Positions 44,301-57,400 are shown, counted from the first letter of the stretch. The stretch: DNA of 64,000 nucleotides from Amblyornis subalaris (GCA_018881555.1 JACAXG010000091.1:1081681-1145680), one strand, 5' to 3'. Notes: generated by a model not told the origin, from the sequence alone. Made by a program: numbers and translations.

Positions 44301-45535
44301 TTGCTTTTCATGGAGAAACCCCTCCCAAGCCTTGGCTGCTTGTCGGAGGTGCGGGAATCATTTTTAGGAGTCGCAAACGTGCAGGAAGGACTCGTTAGGG
44401 AAAAATGAAAGCATCCCAAATAACTCAGTTGGAATTCTGGGGCGGGGAACAAGCCCCTCCNTGCCCGGGCGGGACAATCCCGCTCGCCCGGGGAAGATTT
44501 AGGGTTTGAAAAGACTTGGAAAAGTATCCAGCCGAGGCTCCGAGCGTTTGTCCCGGTGTCCGAGGAACCTCCAGGCCGTTGGACCCCGCCCATCCCTCAG
44601 GGACACCGGGATGGACTCCGGGAATCCAGGAGGAGCCGGTGCTGGAGCTCCGGTTGTTGCTATACCTCATCCTTCCCCTCCCTTCGGAACCCTCCTTTTC
44701 CCTTCTTTTCCCACTCCTTTAGGACCCAGAGCTTGTGCACTCGGCCACATCCAGGCTTTTTTCTCGTTGTCCCTGTGGAATGAGGAGCAATCCCTGATCC
44801 GGGCTGGGCCGTTCCCAGCCGCTCCCAGCCCTGCTCCCTTTGGGAGGGAAGCCCAGGGTCGGAGGGACCATCCAGAGGGATCCCTGTGTCCCTTTCCATC
44901 TCTCCTTGTCCATCAGCCCCCCCAACCCTCCCAGGGGAGGGCGAGGGGCTCAATTCCAAAATCCCGGACCCCGGAGGGGCACAAATCCCTCTCCAAAGCC
45001 CCTGGATGGACGAGGACCCTCTGGAGCAGGCAGCGAGGGCGTCCCCCCCACGGGAGGACCCGTACGGAGCGCTCATCCCATTCCCTCCGGCATCCCAGCT
45101 CCCTCTCGCCGAAAAGGGAATTTTTAGCGTGAATCCGGGAAGCNATTCCCGATCCCGAGGGCCTCTGGAAGGAGCAGCATCCCTTTCCCACCTCCCTCAC
45201 CTGGCCAGGGCCCCTGGCAGGGGGGGCCTGGCGAATGTTCCGAGCACTTTGAAGTTGGTGGCCTTGTTTTCTTAAAGGGCTTTGATCTTTTCGTGCCGTG
45301 AAAGGAAAAGAATTTCCCCCCCCAAAAGTCCTCCCGTCCTCCTCCCCATCCCGAAATCCCGAAATCCGCGCCAGGAACGAGCACCTGGAACGTTCAGGAT
45401 GATGCAGGACTCCAGAATCTGTCATTCCTCTCCGAAGTTTACGCCTGTAAAAACAAAAATACCCTCTCTGAGGAACAGCTCCCGGGGGAGAGCGGCAGCT
45501 CCGGGGTGGGAATTTCTCCTCGGATTTGGGTTCTC

Positions 45536-45570
45536 CATAAAAATAAAAATAAAAATAAAATAAAAAAACA
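45536..45570. repeat. A-rich (AAAAT)n tract
   Basis: Short array of AAAAT units with AATAAA-like hexamers. Confidence 0.85.
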
Positions 45571-46509
45571 ACCCCAAAATCATGCCAAGCACGTGGGGGA
45601 AAAAAAAAAGCCCCCAGGTCATTTTTAGGAGCGGCCAAAGTGAACTTTGGGAATGTTCATCCCATCAAAAAATTCTGAATTTCTATCCCCAAACTGAGGG
45701 ATTTTATCCGTAATAANAATTTTTTTATGCCAGCTCCCCTTAAAGGGGCATGAAAAGGTCAGGAATTAGAGGTAGGATGAGGGATTAAAGATGTTCCCAG
45801 AGCTCAGCCAGAAATTCCAAACCCTTGGGAGCTGAGGCTGAGTGGAGTGAGAGGGGCGCAAGCGAGAAACCCCGCAAGGACTCCCAAATCCTCACATTTT
45901 CCAGCCGGAAATCCCCCAAAATCTGCACGGGAAGGAATGACCCGACCCGGGAGAGCCTCGTGAGGTGTCAGAGCCCAATTAACCACGAGTTAATTGGTGT
46001 TAAATGAAGAGGTGACAGCACCACACCTCAACCTCTGAGCTGANGGGGAAAGGGGACGATTCCCAGGGCTCCCCTCGGATCCCTTTGGAATTCTGGGAGC
46101 CGGGATGGGAGCAGAGCTGCCTCACCCCCCCCCTACTTTGTGCTAAACTTGGTTTGGTGACAGATTCCTCCCTTTTCACGACTCCAACCCCACAACAAAA
46201 CCACGGGAAAAGGGCGGAACTGGAGCGTCCTGGGAGCCCCAGCTCCGCGCCCGAGCCGAGGGGATGGGTTTGGGATGGGATGGGATGGGACGGAGAGAGT
46301 GGGAATATTTAAAACAAACAAAAAAAAAAACGAGCAAAATGGCGAATTTTCTACCTGTGTCCTGTGACGTTTTCTATGTGTGTGATCCTTTCTTAAATGT
46401 CCAACTCTTGTATTTTCGTGGTTTCTATCTGCAGCAGGACTGGTGGCTGGGAGAGGGCGCACGCTTGTTTTGTAAAATATTCCCGAGGTTTTTTTCCCCC
46501 CACGACTCC

Positions 46510-46536
46510 AAAAAAAAAAAAAAAAAAAAAAAAAAG
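46510..46536. repeat. Poly(A) tract
   Basis: A run of about 26 A followed by GGGGGAAAAA. It lies about 100 bp before the ATTAAA signal, so it is genomic rather than a processed tail. Confidence 0.9.
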
Positions 46537-46612
46537 GGGGAAAAACCTGAATTATTCACCTTTTAATTGGCTTGTACCTGCATGTACAGTATCGGGGCAG
46601 CAAGTGGAGATG

Positions 46613-46618
46613 ATTAAA
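46613..46618 (+). terminator. RIMS3: Probable RIMS3 poly(A) signal ATTAAA
   Basis: ATTAAA followed within 25 bases by a T/GT-rich stretch ('acttttgtctgcact'). It sits at the end of an AT-rich 3' UTR-like segment, and no better plus-strand signal follows before the SMAP2 tail. Confidence 0.55.
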
Positions 46619-46640
46619 GCCAGCTTGAAAACTTTTGTCT

Positions 46641-47419
46641 GCACTTGAGTCGAGCTTTTCCAAAGCATCCAACTCCCCCAAAAGTCACCCCACAATTCCA
46701 AAGGATACCCTGGGAAGGAGGGGAATGGGGAAAAAAAAACCTCTTTTATTTTTTTTCCCCCCTGGAAAAAGCAGGTTTTGATTTGAGGGAAGAAATTCCA
46801 TCATTAATAAGATCTCCCTGCAGCTGCAACGNCACCCCCAAACCTCCCTGGCTCCCAAATCCCCCCCAGATTCCTGAAAAACATGGGACTTTTCACATGG
46901 ACACCGAGGGATGAGCAGGGTTAGACGGGATATTGGGATTAAATCCCTCCCTGGGAGGGGCTGGGATGGATTTCCCAGGGAAGCTGTGGCCGCCCCATCC
47001 CTGGAAGGGCCCAAGGCCAGGTTGGAGCAACTTGAGATAGTGGAAGGTGTCCCTGCTCATGGCAGGGCTGGAATGGGATGAGCTTTAAGGTCCCTTCAAC
47101 CCAAACCACTCTGGAATTCCACAATTCCACGGTTTCCCCCCTTTATTTAACATTTTNGGATGAGCCTGGAGCAGGTTTGGTCGAACCTGCAGCGTGAAGC
47201 CGCAACGAAATAATTCAATTAAAGCTGGAATTAAATAATTTAATCCTTCCAAGTGCAGGAATTCTGCTCCACCTCCCCCTCCAGCCCAAAGCCCAGAGGT
47301 TTGTATATAAAAGGTGTCAACTCCGGATTGTGCCTGGCAACCCTCAGCTCCCTGGCACTCGGGACGGAGCCCAAAGCACAGGGAATTCGGGATGAAGAGA
47401 GAGCACCGAACCCGGAGGA
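46641..47419. other. Intergenic spacer between converging RIMS3 and SMAP2
   Basis: About 0.8 kb, with a plus-oriented CR1 in the middle and no other feature. Confidence 0.5.
46915..47130 (+). repeat. CR1 LINE 3' fragment
   Basis: 'gacgggatattgggattaaa', 'gccccatccctggaagggcc', 'gatagtggaaggtgtccctg' and 'ggtcccttcaacccaaacca' are CR1 3' end motifs. Confidence 0.9.
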
Positions 47420-48316
47420 GTCCACTGCAATTATTTTATTCGGGAATTTACATATCCACAGGAGGAAGCAGACCCCGAGTCTGACTTCTGGATGACTTGG
47501 AAGCAGTTTTTGGGTGGGACTGGAGAGATGAGATAAAAAAGAAAAATAATCTGCCCTAAAGATTCCAACGTCCCGAGCGAGCCAGGATCACGCAGGAACG
47601 ACGACGACGGAACAGAACCAAGAAAAAAACATGGAGAAAAAGTATAAATTAGGATGTCAGAGTCGTTTTAAAAGTGTAAGAAAACCCGCAGAGGGCTCTG
47701 GGCCCCCCGAAGTTACCTGTGGTTAGGTTGTTAAAAGTTAAACGACAGCAAACAGCGACAGGAGACAGAAAAAAAGCCACTCTCGAGTGCAAGTTTTTCA
47801 CATTCCATCGGCTTTGCCCCCGCTCCCGGCGAGATTCCCGCTTGCTCGGGGAGGGGAGGGACAGGGGGTTTTCCCAAGGGCTTTGGTTCCGAGGGGGGTG
47901 GGAGCGGGGAGAGCCCCGCCGGGGGCAGGAGGTAGCAAGGCTCGGGATCGGTTCCGCTTCCTCAGCACCAAACGAGGTTTCCCACCCCTCTCCTCCCCCG
48001 TCCCGAACCCTAACGCCGGAGCCGAGGGACCGAGCCCGGCTTTTCCAGGCGGGAACGCGGCCCGGATTTCCCGGGGAGGGGAGGGGGGAGGCTTGTGCAA
48101 GGAGGGGGCTCCACCCCACGTGTGCATTGACTGTGCCAAGGACGGGGAGCTCGTGTCCCCGGTGGGGGACACGGGGAAGGCAGAGATGGGGCTCGGGCGT
48201 GGACGGAGATCCGGGCGCTGGGAGAGCCCAAACCCGAAAGCGAAAAACCCCGGAATGTCTCATGGAGCGCGGCCGGAGGAGGGAACGGAAGGCAGAGATG
48301 GTCCCGGAGGCAGGGC
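47420..48316 (-). other. SMAP2: Probable SMAP2 3' UTR
   Basis: It follows the stop at 48317-48319 and runs to the first good minus-strand AATAAA at 47435-47440. The distal half is AT-richer (47430-47800). Nothing else is recognised in it. Confidence 0.6.
47435..47440 (-). terminator. SMAP2: Probable SMAP2 poly(A) signal AATAAA
   Basis: TTTATT on plus is AATAAA on the gene strand, about 880 bases after the stop codon. Confidence 0.6.
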
Positions 48317-48463
48317 TCATTTCCAGAGAGGGGAGCTCAGCGAGGGGTTGCTCCCCTGGGCTGCTCCTCCTCCTCCTCCTCCTCCTCCTCCTCCCATGGA
48401 CTGGCCGTAGCCCAGCATCCCGTTGGATCCGTAGAAGTTCATCCCGGCCATCTGCTGGGTCAT
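48317..48463 (-). CDS. SMAP2: SMAP2 coding exon 10 and stop
   Basis: Encodes [23 protein letters not shown], ten consecutive glycines from a (GGA)10 repeat, then [15 protein letters not shown] and TGA. The glycine tract is not in the mammalian protein as I remember it. Confidence 0.95.
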   Translation of the reverse strand: MTQQMAGMNFYGSNGMLGYGQSMGGGGGGGGGGAAQGSNPSLSSPLWK

Positions 48464-51400
48464 CTGCGGAGGGGAGAGCGGAGAGGGCAGGGATGGGTCC
48501 TGGATGCTGCCTGAAACTCCCCAAAAATATCAGAGCAGGAGCAGGAGCAGGGTCAGGTTGGATATCAGGAGGGATTTCTGCACGGAAAGGGCGCTCAGGC
48601 NTTGGAGCTGCCCGGGGAGGTTTGGAGTGCCCATCCCTGGAAGTGTCCAAGGAATTCCTGGACGTGGCACTCGGTGACAAGGTGGGGATTGGGCACAGCT
48701 TGGACTCAGCCTTGGAATTCTTTTCCCACCTCAGTGATTTTGGGATTCTTAGGTGCTCCCATTGCCCTCCTCAAGCCAGCGAAGTCCAGTTTGATCCCAC
48801 ACCGAGCCCNNCCCCCTGCCCACGTCATTCCCTGCACATCCCCCCTTCCCCGCTCCCAGAAAAACCCCTGGAAAACCTCCGGGAGCCATCCCAGGTGCAT
48901 CCCCCTCACCTGGGCCAGGTTCCAGTGCAGCTGCTGGGCCGGCTGGACCCCGAACACGGGCTGGGCCACTCCGGCCACTCCGGCCACGTATCCCGGCTGC
49001 TGGGCTCCCATCATCCCGTTGGGAACGCCCAGCACGTTGCCCACGTATCCCGCCGGGATGGCCACGGGAGCCACCATCCCCGCGGCTCCGGGCTGGGCCA
49101 GCATCCCCACGGATGGGGCCATCACGCCCCCCATCATGCCGCTGGAAGGGGCCACTCCCGGGAAGCCGGGATAGGGAGCGGCGGGATAGCCCATCTGAGC
49201 CGGCGCCATGAACATCGCTCCTGGGGAAAGGCAGGGAACGGGGAAGGAAAATGGATGAGTTTGGTTTGGAATGGCAGGATTCCGGTCACGGCTTGGGTGG
49301 GATAGCCAGACCGAGCCCCTCCTGGTGCTGCTCGCAGTTCTCAGGAGAGAGGGAGAGGGAATTCGAGCAGGGACGCGCGGGATATCCCACACGGATGGGA
49401 TACTGGGATGAAATTCCACCCTGTGAGGGTGGGGAGGGGCTGGAAGGGATTTCCCAGAGAAGCTGTGGCTGCCCCATCCCTGGAAGTGCCCAAGGTTGGA
49501 CGGAGCTTGGAGCAACCTGGCACAGTGGAAGCTGTGGGGTTGGAACGGGATGAGCTTTAAGGTCCCTTCCCACCCAGCCCATTCCNGGATTCTCAAGCAC
49601 ATTCCCACTTCCCCTGGAAGTTTGTCAGCTCCCAGGACACCCCACGGTGCTCTCCAGGTCCCCAGCCCATTCCAGGTTACCTTGTGCCGGGAGCTGGGGG
49701 GTCTGGGATCCGTAGAGGGACAGGATGGAGTCTTTGGAGAGCTGCTTCTTCCCCACCTCCTCCCCTTTGCCCCCAGGCTCCGGGAACAGGTTCAGGTTCT
49801 CGGGAACGGAGCCGGCGCTTCCAGAGGTTGGCATGGAGCCCACGACCTGGGACAAGAGAAGGGATCGGGGCAAAAATCCATCAGCAGGGAGGACACGGAG
49901 CATTTGGACCATTTTTCCAGGGATGCGTTGGGGTTATGGCTTCAGCGTGCAAGGAGGATATTTTAGGGCCTAATGAAGGGAAATTTGGGATGAAGGAGGA
50001 TTTCAGGAAGACTTTTTGTATGTGTGGGGTGAAACAGATTTCCCAGAGGAGCTGTCCTGGAAATGCCCTGGAAATGCCCGAGGCCAGGCCGGACGGGGCT
50101 GGGATCACCCTGGGATAGCAGGAGCTGTCCCTGCCCTTTGAAGTCCCTCCCATCCCAAATCATCCTGCAGATCCACGCCCTAGCTGGGCTTTTCCCAGCA
50201 CGGCCATTCCCAGCTGACCTTCCTGGAGTCCGAGCTGGATCCCACGGANGCAAAGAGGTCCAGGTCCTTCTCCAGGCTGCTGGGCCTGCCGTTGGTCACC
50301 GGCNTGGTCACGGGGGCATCTGGGGGGGACAGAGCTGTGCCAACACTGCCACTCCACCTCATCCCAACCCGGCTCCTCCCTCTGGAGCTGGGAAGGGACT
50401 GGGAAGCGCCCCAGGTCCTGTTTGTCCCGNTCCCGGAACACCACACGCTCCAGGATCAAGGGGAACACAAGGAAAACAGTCCCCAGGCGGCACTGGAGCA
50501 GCTCAAGGGGAATATTCCCAGAGGATTCCTGGGAATCNTTCGCCCCACAGGGAAAACCAGCACGAAAAGCTCCTCAAATTCCCACAATTCCCATGCTCTT
50601 ACCCAGGCCCAGCAAGTCCATGACTGGCTCAGATTTGGGGGAACTTTTCCTGGATTGCTGCGTTTCTTCTTTCTTTTGGGGCTGGGGGGGGGAAAGAAAG
50701 GACACAGATCCCGTTCAGCTTTTGGGGTTCACTCTGGAGAGGTTTAATGAGCTTAACCCTTAAAATCCCTTTTTTTTCCCTAAGGGAACAAACCCTTAAA
50801 ATCCCTTTTTTTTCCCCAAGGGAAAAAACCCTTAAAATCCCTTTTTTTCCAAGCCCAAAATAACAGAGAAATCCTCTTTGCTCTTCCAAAAGGAGAATTT
50901 CAGCGCCAACATTTCACCGCTCGGGGTTGGAACCCACGGACGAACCCGAGAGGGCTCTGAAACCAGGGAGAAGCAGCTGCTGGGAGCTGGAAAAAGCTGG
51001 GAAAGGAGCAGGGAAGCAGAGCTGGATTCCAAGCTGCACATCTGCTCAGTGTCTGCGAGCTGAGCACAACAAGCTCCGAGCACCCAGGGCCTGAGTGAGG
51101 CCACGAAAAGGCACCCAGGCCAGGCTGGGCTCTCCCTGCTCTGCTCCAGNGGGGTTTTTCCAGCTGTTCCAGGATTTCCTTACCATTTTCACCTTCTCAA
51201 AGATGATGGGTTCCAGTTTTCTTTCTGACTCGTTGCTCCTTTTCCATTTGTCGTCTTTTTCTTTCTGGAAGAGAGGGGATAAAAATCAGGGATGTGAGGG
51301 GTGAGGTGACTCAGCACAGCAAGGGAAGGGGCACAGCTGGGGGTGGTGATGAGCTAAAAGTCCTCAGATCTGAAAATCCTCAAATCTGAAACTCCTCAGA

Positions 51401-54400
51401 CCCAAAACCCTTCAAATCTAAAACTCCCCAAATCTAAAACCCCTCAAAATCTAAAATGCCTTACATCTAAAACCCCTCAAAATCTAAAAAACCCCTCAAA
51501 TTAAAAATGCTCAGATCTAAAACCCTCAAAATCTAAAAACCCTCAAAATCTAAAATCCCCTCAAATTAAAAATCCTCAGATCTAAAACCCTCAAAATCTA
51601 AAACCCCTCAGATCTAAAACTCCTTCAAATCTAAAACTCCTTCAAATCTAAACCCCTCAGATCTAAAAACCCCTCAAATTAAAAATCCTCAGATTGAAAA
51701 CCCCTCAGATACAAAACCCCTCAAAATCTAAAATCCCTCAAATCTAAACCCCCTCAAAATCTAAAAACCCTCAGACCTAAAACCCCTCAAAATCTAAAAC
51801 CCTTCAGATCTAAAAACCCTCAAAATCTAAAACCCCCTCAGACCTAAAACCTCTCAAAATCTAAAACTCCTCAAATTAAAACTCCTCAGGCCTAAAACCC
51901 TTCAAAATCTAAAACCCCCCCAGGAAAAGCTGAATTTGAGGGACATTTTTGCGCTCGTCCCGCTCCGAGCAAGGCACTGGACAAGGCCCTTCCCAGATCT
52001 CCTCCAATCATTATCCTTGGAGATCCACCCTCTTCCACCCACAGCTCCAAGAGGGAAGAAAACAGCNATTCCAACCACCCAAACCCCTCCAACCCCTGAG
52101 CTGATCCTGCCTTTTTCCCCTGGACAACTTGACCGCGCTTGGAATCGACTCCAAGAAAAACCCCNCCAGTCCCGCGTGGGAATTCCCTCCGTGCCTTCAG
52201 CGCCCCGGAAAAGGGATTATCCCTGATTTCCAATCTGATTGAGCCCTCCAGGCTCACCCTGAAGGCTCCGATGTCGATGCTCCTGTCCATGTATTTCTTC
52301 CTCTCGTATTTATCCCGGATAAAACTCTCCACGGCCCTGCGGGAGCTCGTCAAGGATAAAGGATTCCAGGATTATTGGACTGGGAGCAACAAGGTACAGG
52401 CTGTAACTAAAGCAAGGCATTGTTTAAAAGAGCAATTCCTAGCAGGGAGGAATTTCCTGCTGGATCCCAAGCCTCGGTGTGGGTTATTTCAGGCACGGCA
52501 GGGCTATAAAAGGGGCATTCGGGCAGGGTTTAGGCTCCCTCTGGGTTTTTTTTCCAGGGATTTGGGTTTGTCCCGAGCACTTTCGGGGATCTCAGGGTCA
52601 AAAAGCACCTCAGGGATCAGTGAAAAGGAAAAAGGGATGGGGGAAAGGTGCTCCTGCGGGGTTTTTTTTAGGTTCGTGTCATCAGGGCCCAGCATTCCTG
52701 CCAGGTGGGGGTTACAGCTGGAGTTTTCAACCTTTCCCAGGAATCCCAGGCTGGTTTGGGTTGGGAGGGACCTTCAAGCTCATCCTGTCCCTTCCACTAT
52801 CCCAGGTTGCTCCCCAGCTCCATCCAGCCTGGGGAACGCTTCAAGGGATGAGGCAGCCAGAGCTTCTCTGGGAAATCCATCCCAGCCNTTCCCCACCCTC
52901 GCAGGGAGGAATTCCTTCCCAATATCCCACCTAACCCTGCCCTNTGGCACTGGGAATCCACCCCCTTTATCCCATCCCTCCACGTCCTTTCTAAATAACC
53001 TCTCTCCACCTCCCTTGCAGCTCCTCCAGCTCCTGGAATGCCACACTGAGGTCTCCCTGGAGCCTTTGGAACACTCAGCACCTTGGAAAATCCCACCCTC
53101 CCGTTCCCCCAGGGCTCTGCAGCAACTCCTCCATTCCCATTCCCATTCCTTCTCCCTCCGGGAGCTTTCACTCCCGAGCTGCGGGACGGGCAGGCTCCGT
53201 GTTTTTCCAGGGAAAAAGGATGCTGGTCTGTCTGGGGCCTCCGGAAGTTCTCGGGCAGGTAGGCTTCGTACAGNCGGTTGGCTTTGCCGTTCCCCATCTC
53301 CTGCACGCACTGAAATCCAAAGAAAAATCCCTGGAATCCTGCTTTCCCAGGCGTCAGAGCTCTCCCACAGCACCCCAAGAAACCAGGGAAGTCTATCCCA
53401 GAGGAGCTGAGGCAGGGAGATCCTCCTGGAAGTCACTCCTCACCCACCACGGGAATCCTGAGGCAGCTGCTCCAATCCCCTCCTTTCCGATTTGCCAATC
53501 CCGAGCGATATTTAATCCAAGGATAAATATCACATCCACAGTCCCAAATCCCCNTGGAAATCCCTGGGAAGCTCAAGGAGAGGTGGGCAGCAGGAATTGC
53601 TAATTGAACAGGGACTCGCACCACCTTTGGCTTCACCCTCTGGTGGTTGCTGAGCNTGGAATGAGGAAATTTTCCCTCCCAGCCTATCCCAGTTGGAATT
53701 CTTCTTCCCGCTCCACTTCCCACATTTCTGGGCTATCCTGGCTCNGTTTAATCCCAAATTCAGGAAGCCCCACTAACAGGAAACCTCCCGTGTGTTATCC
53801 CAGTCCTCACCTGGATCTGCTCCTGCGTCCACTGGTCGAGGTTGACGGATTTGACCCTGGATATGTGAACTCCCAGGTTCCTGTGGATCCCGGCGCAGCG
53901 GATGCAGATGAACACTCCGATATTCCAGGAGGCCCATCGTGGCCCTGGGAAGAGACAGGAAGNGTTTCCCACCAAACCGAGCCTGCCATGACCTTGAGCG
54001 ACTGGGAAACTGCGCCGAGTGAACCGGGATCCAGGCCTTGGGATTCCCAGCCAGGCTGGAAGCTGGAATTGCCCAGCAGCAGGGTGTTCCCGATCGTTAT
54101 CCTCAAGGATTTACGGCCTCCCTCTTCCAGCCACACAATCCAAACAGCTCCAAGAGGAAGAGGGAAGAAAAGAGGAATTTAAACTCTCCGACCTCCTGAG
54201 TTCTGCCATGTCCGTATAAATCCGTGATCCTGCTTTTTCCCTTCTTTCCTGGACACTCTGATTCCACTGGGATCAGCTCCAGGAGATTCCCTGCGGCAAA
54301 ACCCCCACTCAGCATTCTCCAAGCCCAGGATTTGACTCCCCAAACCAACCCCGGCTGCAATCCCAGCCCAAGGAACGATCCGTTCACTCCACAGTTTCCA

Positions 54401-57400
54401 CGGCTCCGCTCGGAATTCCCGCTTTTCACGCGGCTCGGGCAGGCAGGACAGCTCCGAGGGGTGGGTGGGAGATCATGCCAGGGATCGAAGACATCCACGA
54501 GGGAAAAATTAACGAGCTTGGATGGACTCAGTGCACCCAGGAATCCCAGCAGGGCAATTCCCGGGGGGAGACGGAGATCCACGGGAATTCCCACCCTTCT
54601 CCCAGCCAGCCCAGACCCTCCGTCCTGCTGAAGGAAGATTTTAGAAGGAATATTTTAGAATTGAATTTAAAATTAAATCCCTTGGTCAGAGCTGCCAGCC
54701 CCAGCCCAGGGGCTCAGTTCCCAGTGCTCGGGGAACTGGGAAAACCCAGAATTANGGATCAAAGGGCCTCAATCCAACCCCGCCAGCCCTTTTCCCGGAC
54801 ACCATTCCGGATGATGAAGAGTTATCCTGCTTTTCTTGCCACAGCTGAAACAGCAGAGGCAACGAGAGGGAGGTGGGAGGGGGAAGTGTAATTTGGAAGC
54901 CCTAAAAAAGCAGCGCCCTGTTTGAGGCTCTGCACGTTGAATTCCTATTCCCGGGAATATCCTGAGGGATTTGGCGCTGTTGATGCCACCTGTGGCTCAC
55001 AGACCCTTCCAGAGCAAAGGTATCCAACCCCTAACAGGTAACTCCGGTACCTGTTCCAGGGAATTCACTTTATTATTAAGTTTTCTGGCCTTTCCTGCCG
55101 TGATGTGCTGCTTTTTCCGCTCCTTGGGAATGATACGGATTTAACGGAGCCGAGGAATTCACTTCCCAGACCTGAGCGGAAGCACACCTCTGCCTGCACC
55201 TCAATCCCTTTATCACACCCTCCAAAATCCAGGAATGCATCAAACCCCACACCTCCAGCNACGCCTGAACACCACCAAAAACCCGGAATAAAACCCTCAA
55301 CCGGGATCCTTCCCGGGATTTCTACGTGGAATCCTCTCCCGGATCCACCCCCGGGGGGGGGCTCTACCGTGAGACCGGCAGCNGGATTAGGATGAGATTC
55401 AAGGTTAGATTTGAAATTCCAGATAAATTTAGCCTCGCTAGGACTAAAAGGATTAAGGGGCAGGGAGTAATCAGCTCCCCGGGGCTGTCACATGGAGCAG
55501 CTCGAGCCACCACCACTTCCCACTAAAACATGACTCAGGGCTAGGGTCACACCCTCCTGCTCCACAGTCCCCTCCTGGGGCTGGGATAACCCGGGAATTC
55601 CGGCTGGGATCGGCCCCGCANGAGGCCGGCGCGCGGTTATGCCAGGGAATATTTAAAAATCCAAAGGAATATGTGGGTTTTTTGGAACCCCTCCCGGCCA
55701 TGAGTGCGTTATACAACCAGGGGGGAGCTCTTCCCCGGGGATATTCCAGCNGGGATTTGGGTGTCCTTGCCGGAGCCGGAGGAAAGGTTGCGAATCCGCA
55801 GGAANAGAGGAGTTTGGGGACGTGGGATGGGTTTTATCCCGAGCCAAGGGCACAGATTTTGATCCCAGCAGCTCGGGATCCTGCTGGGAGACACGGGCTG
55901 GCTCCAGAGCCACTCGGGGAGGATTCCCAAATGGATCTCCCAAATGCTGTTGGAGCCTGGAGCCTCTGCCAGGCATGGGAAAACCCTGGCGGGGTCAGGT
56001 CTGATCCCGAACCCTCCGACATCCCTTTCCCAAACCTCCAACTTCCCAAACCTCCACCTTCACCAAACCAACATTTTCACCTTCAAATATCCTAGAAAAC
56101 CCTTTTTTTTTTTTGGGTGGGGGAAGGGTTGGCTGCAGATGTAAACAACCTCCCACTTGCCTCTTCGGAGCAGCTCCCACTCAAACGTTTCCCACTCCAA
56201 CATTTCCCACTCGAANTCCTCTCCCTGGAAGTGCCCACGCAGATTTTCCAAGGGGGGGGCTTGGCACGGGCATTTCCCCCCCAAATTTCCCATCTCTTTC
56301 CAAGGTGTTTTGGACTCGGAAAAAGCCCCGAGTGGCATTTCCGGACGTGACTCCCACCCCCTCCTGCAGCTTTCTCACTTCCCTAAAAACCCAAGCCTGC
56401 GGCAAAAAAAGGGGAAAAAACGCCTGGCTTGGAGTTGAGGGTGAATTTTGCAGCGAAAAATGATGTTTTTTTTATCAGGAGATAAGAACAGGGAAGTTTA
56501 ATCAGCGTTGCTGAGCCGCCCTGGGGCATTATCAACACTTCCCAGCCCTTGGGGCACACCCTGACACCCATCCCGAGCCCTCCCGGCTCAGGGAATCCTG
56601 GAATTATCTCCCACAGGGGTCAGGACGAGGCCAACAGAAAGGTTGAGCTCGTTAAACCACGGGAAAAAAAAAAAAAAAACCACAAAAGAAATTATTCCTC
56701 GCACGAAGCCTCTGGTGGAGGTTATGGAATAATATTCCTCAGGGGTTGAGCATCCTGAGAGCCACCAGAGCTCCCTTCCCGCGTGGAAAACTGGGAATTT
56801 GCTCCAGTGACGACCAGCATGAGTTGCTGCCATTGTTTTAATTTTCAAATCCAAGGAAAGCAAAGTCCCCCTGGCACCAACCCTGCTGGAGTTCGCAGCC
56901 CCTGGGCTTCACCTCCCGTCACAAATCCCTCCTGGATTGGAGGAACAATCCGTTTGGAGTAAGAATCCCAATGTTTTTAAGAGCCTGGCTGCCCGCTTGG
57001 CTCTGGCACGAGATCCAGGACGGATCCCTGAAATCCATCCCACCTTTGGGCTGCATTCCCGGCCTGGCAGGGGCTGCCAGGGGGAGATCACGAGCTCCNA
57101 AGCGTCCCTGGCTCCAGGAGTTTTCGCTTCCAGCCGCCCCTGAATCCTCGAGCGCATTCCNGAGCGAGGATGCACCAATCCAGCAGGGATTCTGTGCCCG
57201 GCCGCTGCTCCGGGAGACAATTCCAGAGCCTGTTTTCCATCCCAGCCTGGCAAAACAAACTGCACATACCGAGCTGCTCGCGCCAGCTCCTGGCCACATC
57301 CGAGCCCTGCTCAACGATGGGAATGGCTCAAAAGGATCCTAATTCCCTTTCCAGCTCCCTCCCTGCTTCCAAACGAGTCACTTGCCCAAAAGTTCACACC

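Larger units (their letters stand above)
38752..46640 (+). other. RIMS3: Probable RIMS3 3' UTR
   Basis: No other gene starts before SMAP2 on the opposite strand, and the first convincing terminal signal is ATTAAA at 46613. Segments at 39150-39240, 40270-40400 and 46330-46630 are AT-richer and look like ordinary vertebrate 3' UTR. The 41800-45700 part holds CT-rich sequence and one CR1 fragment, with no coding exon. The length (about 7.9 kb) is inferred, and earlier poly(A) sites are possible. The A-rich 45536-45570 stretch contains AATAAA-like hexamers and is one such candidate. Confidence 0.5.

Noticed and set aside
46510..46536. Poly(A) tract as the tail of a processed pseudogene
   Set aside because: No retrocopied coding sequence precedes it and the sequence continues as ordinary 3' UTR to ATTAAA.
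53760..53975. Assignment of the ArfGAP exons to SMAP1 instead of SMAP2
   Set aside because: The N-terminus [16 protein letters not shown], the length of 428 codons and the [18 protein letters not shown] block with [16 protein letters not shown] fit SMAP2. The neighbour RIMS3 also fits the SMAP2 locus.
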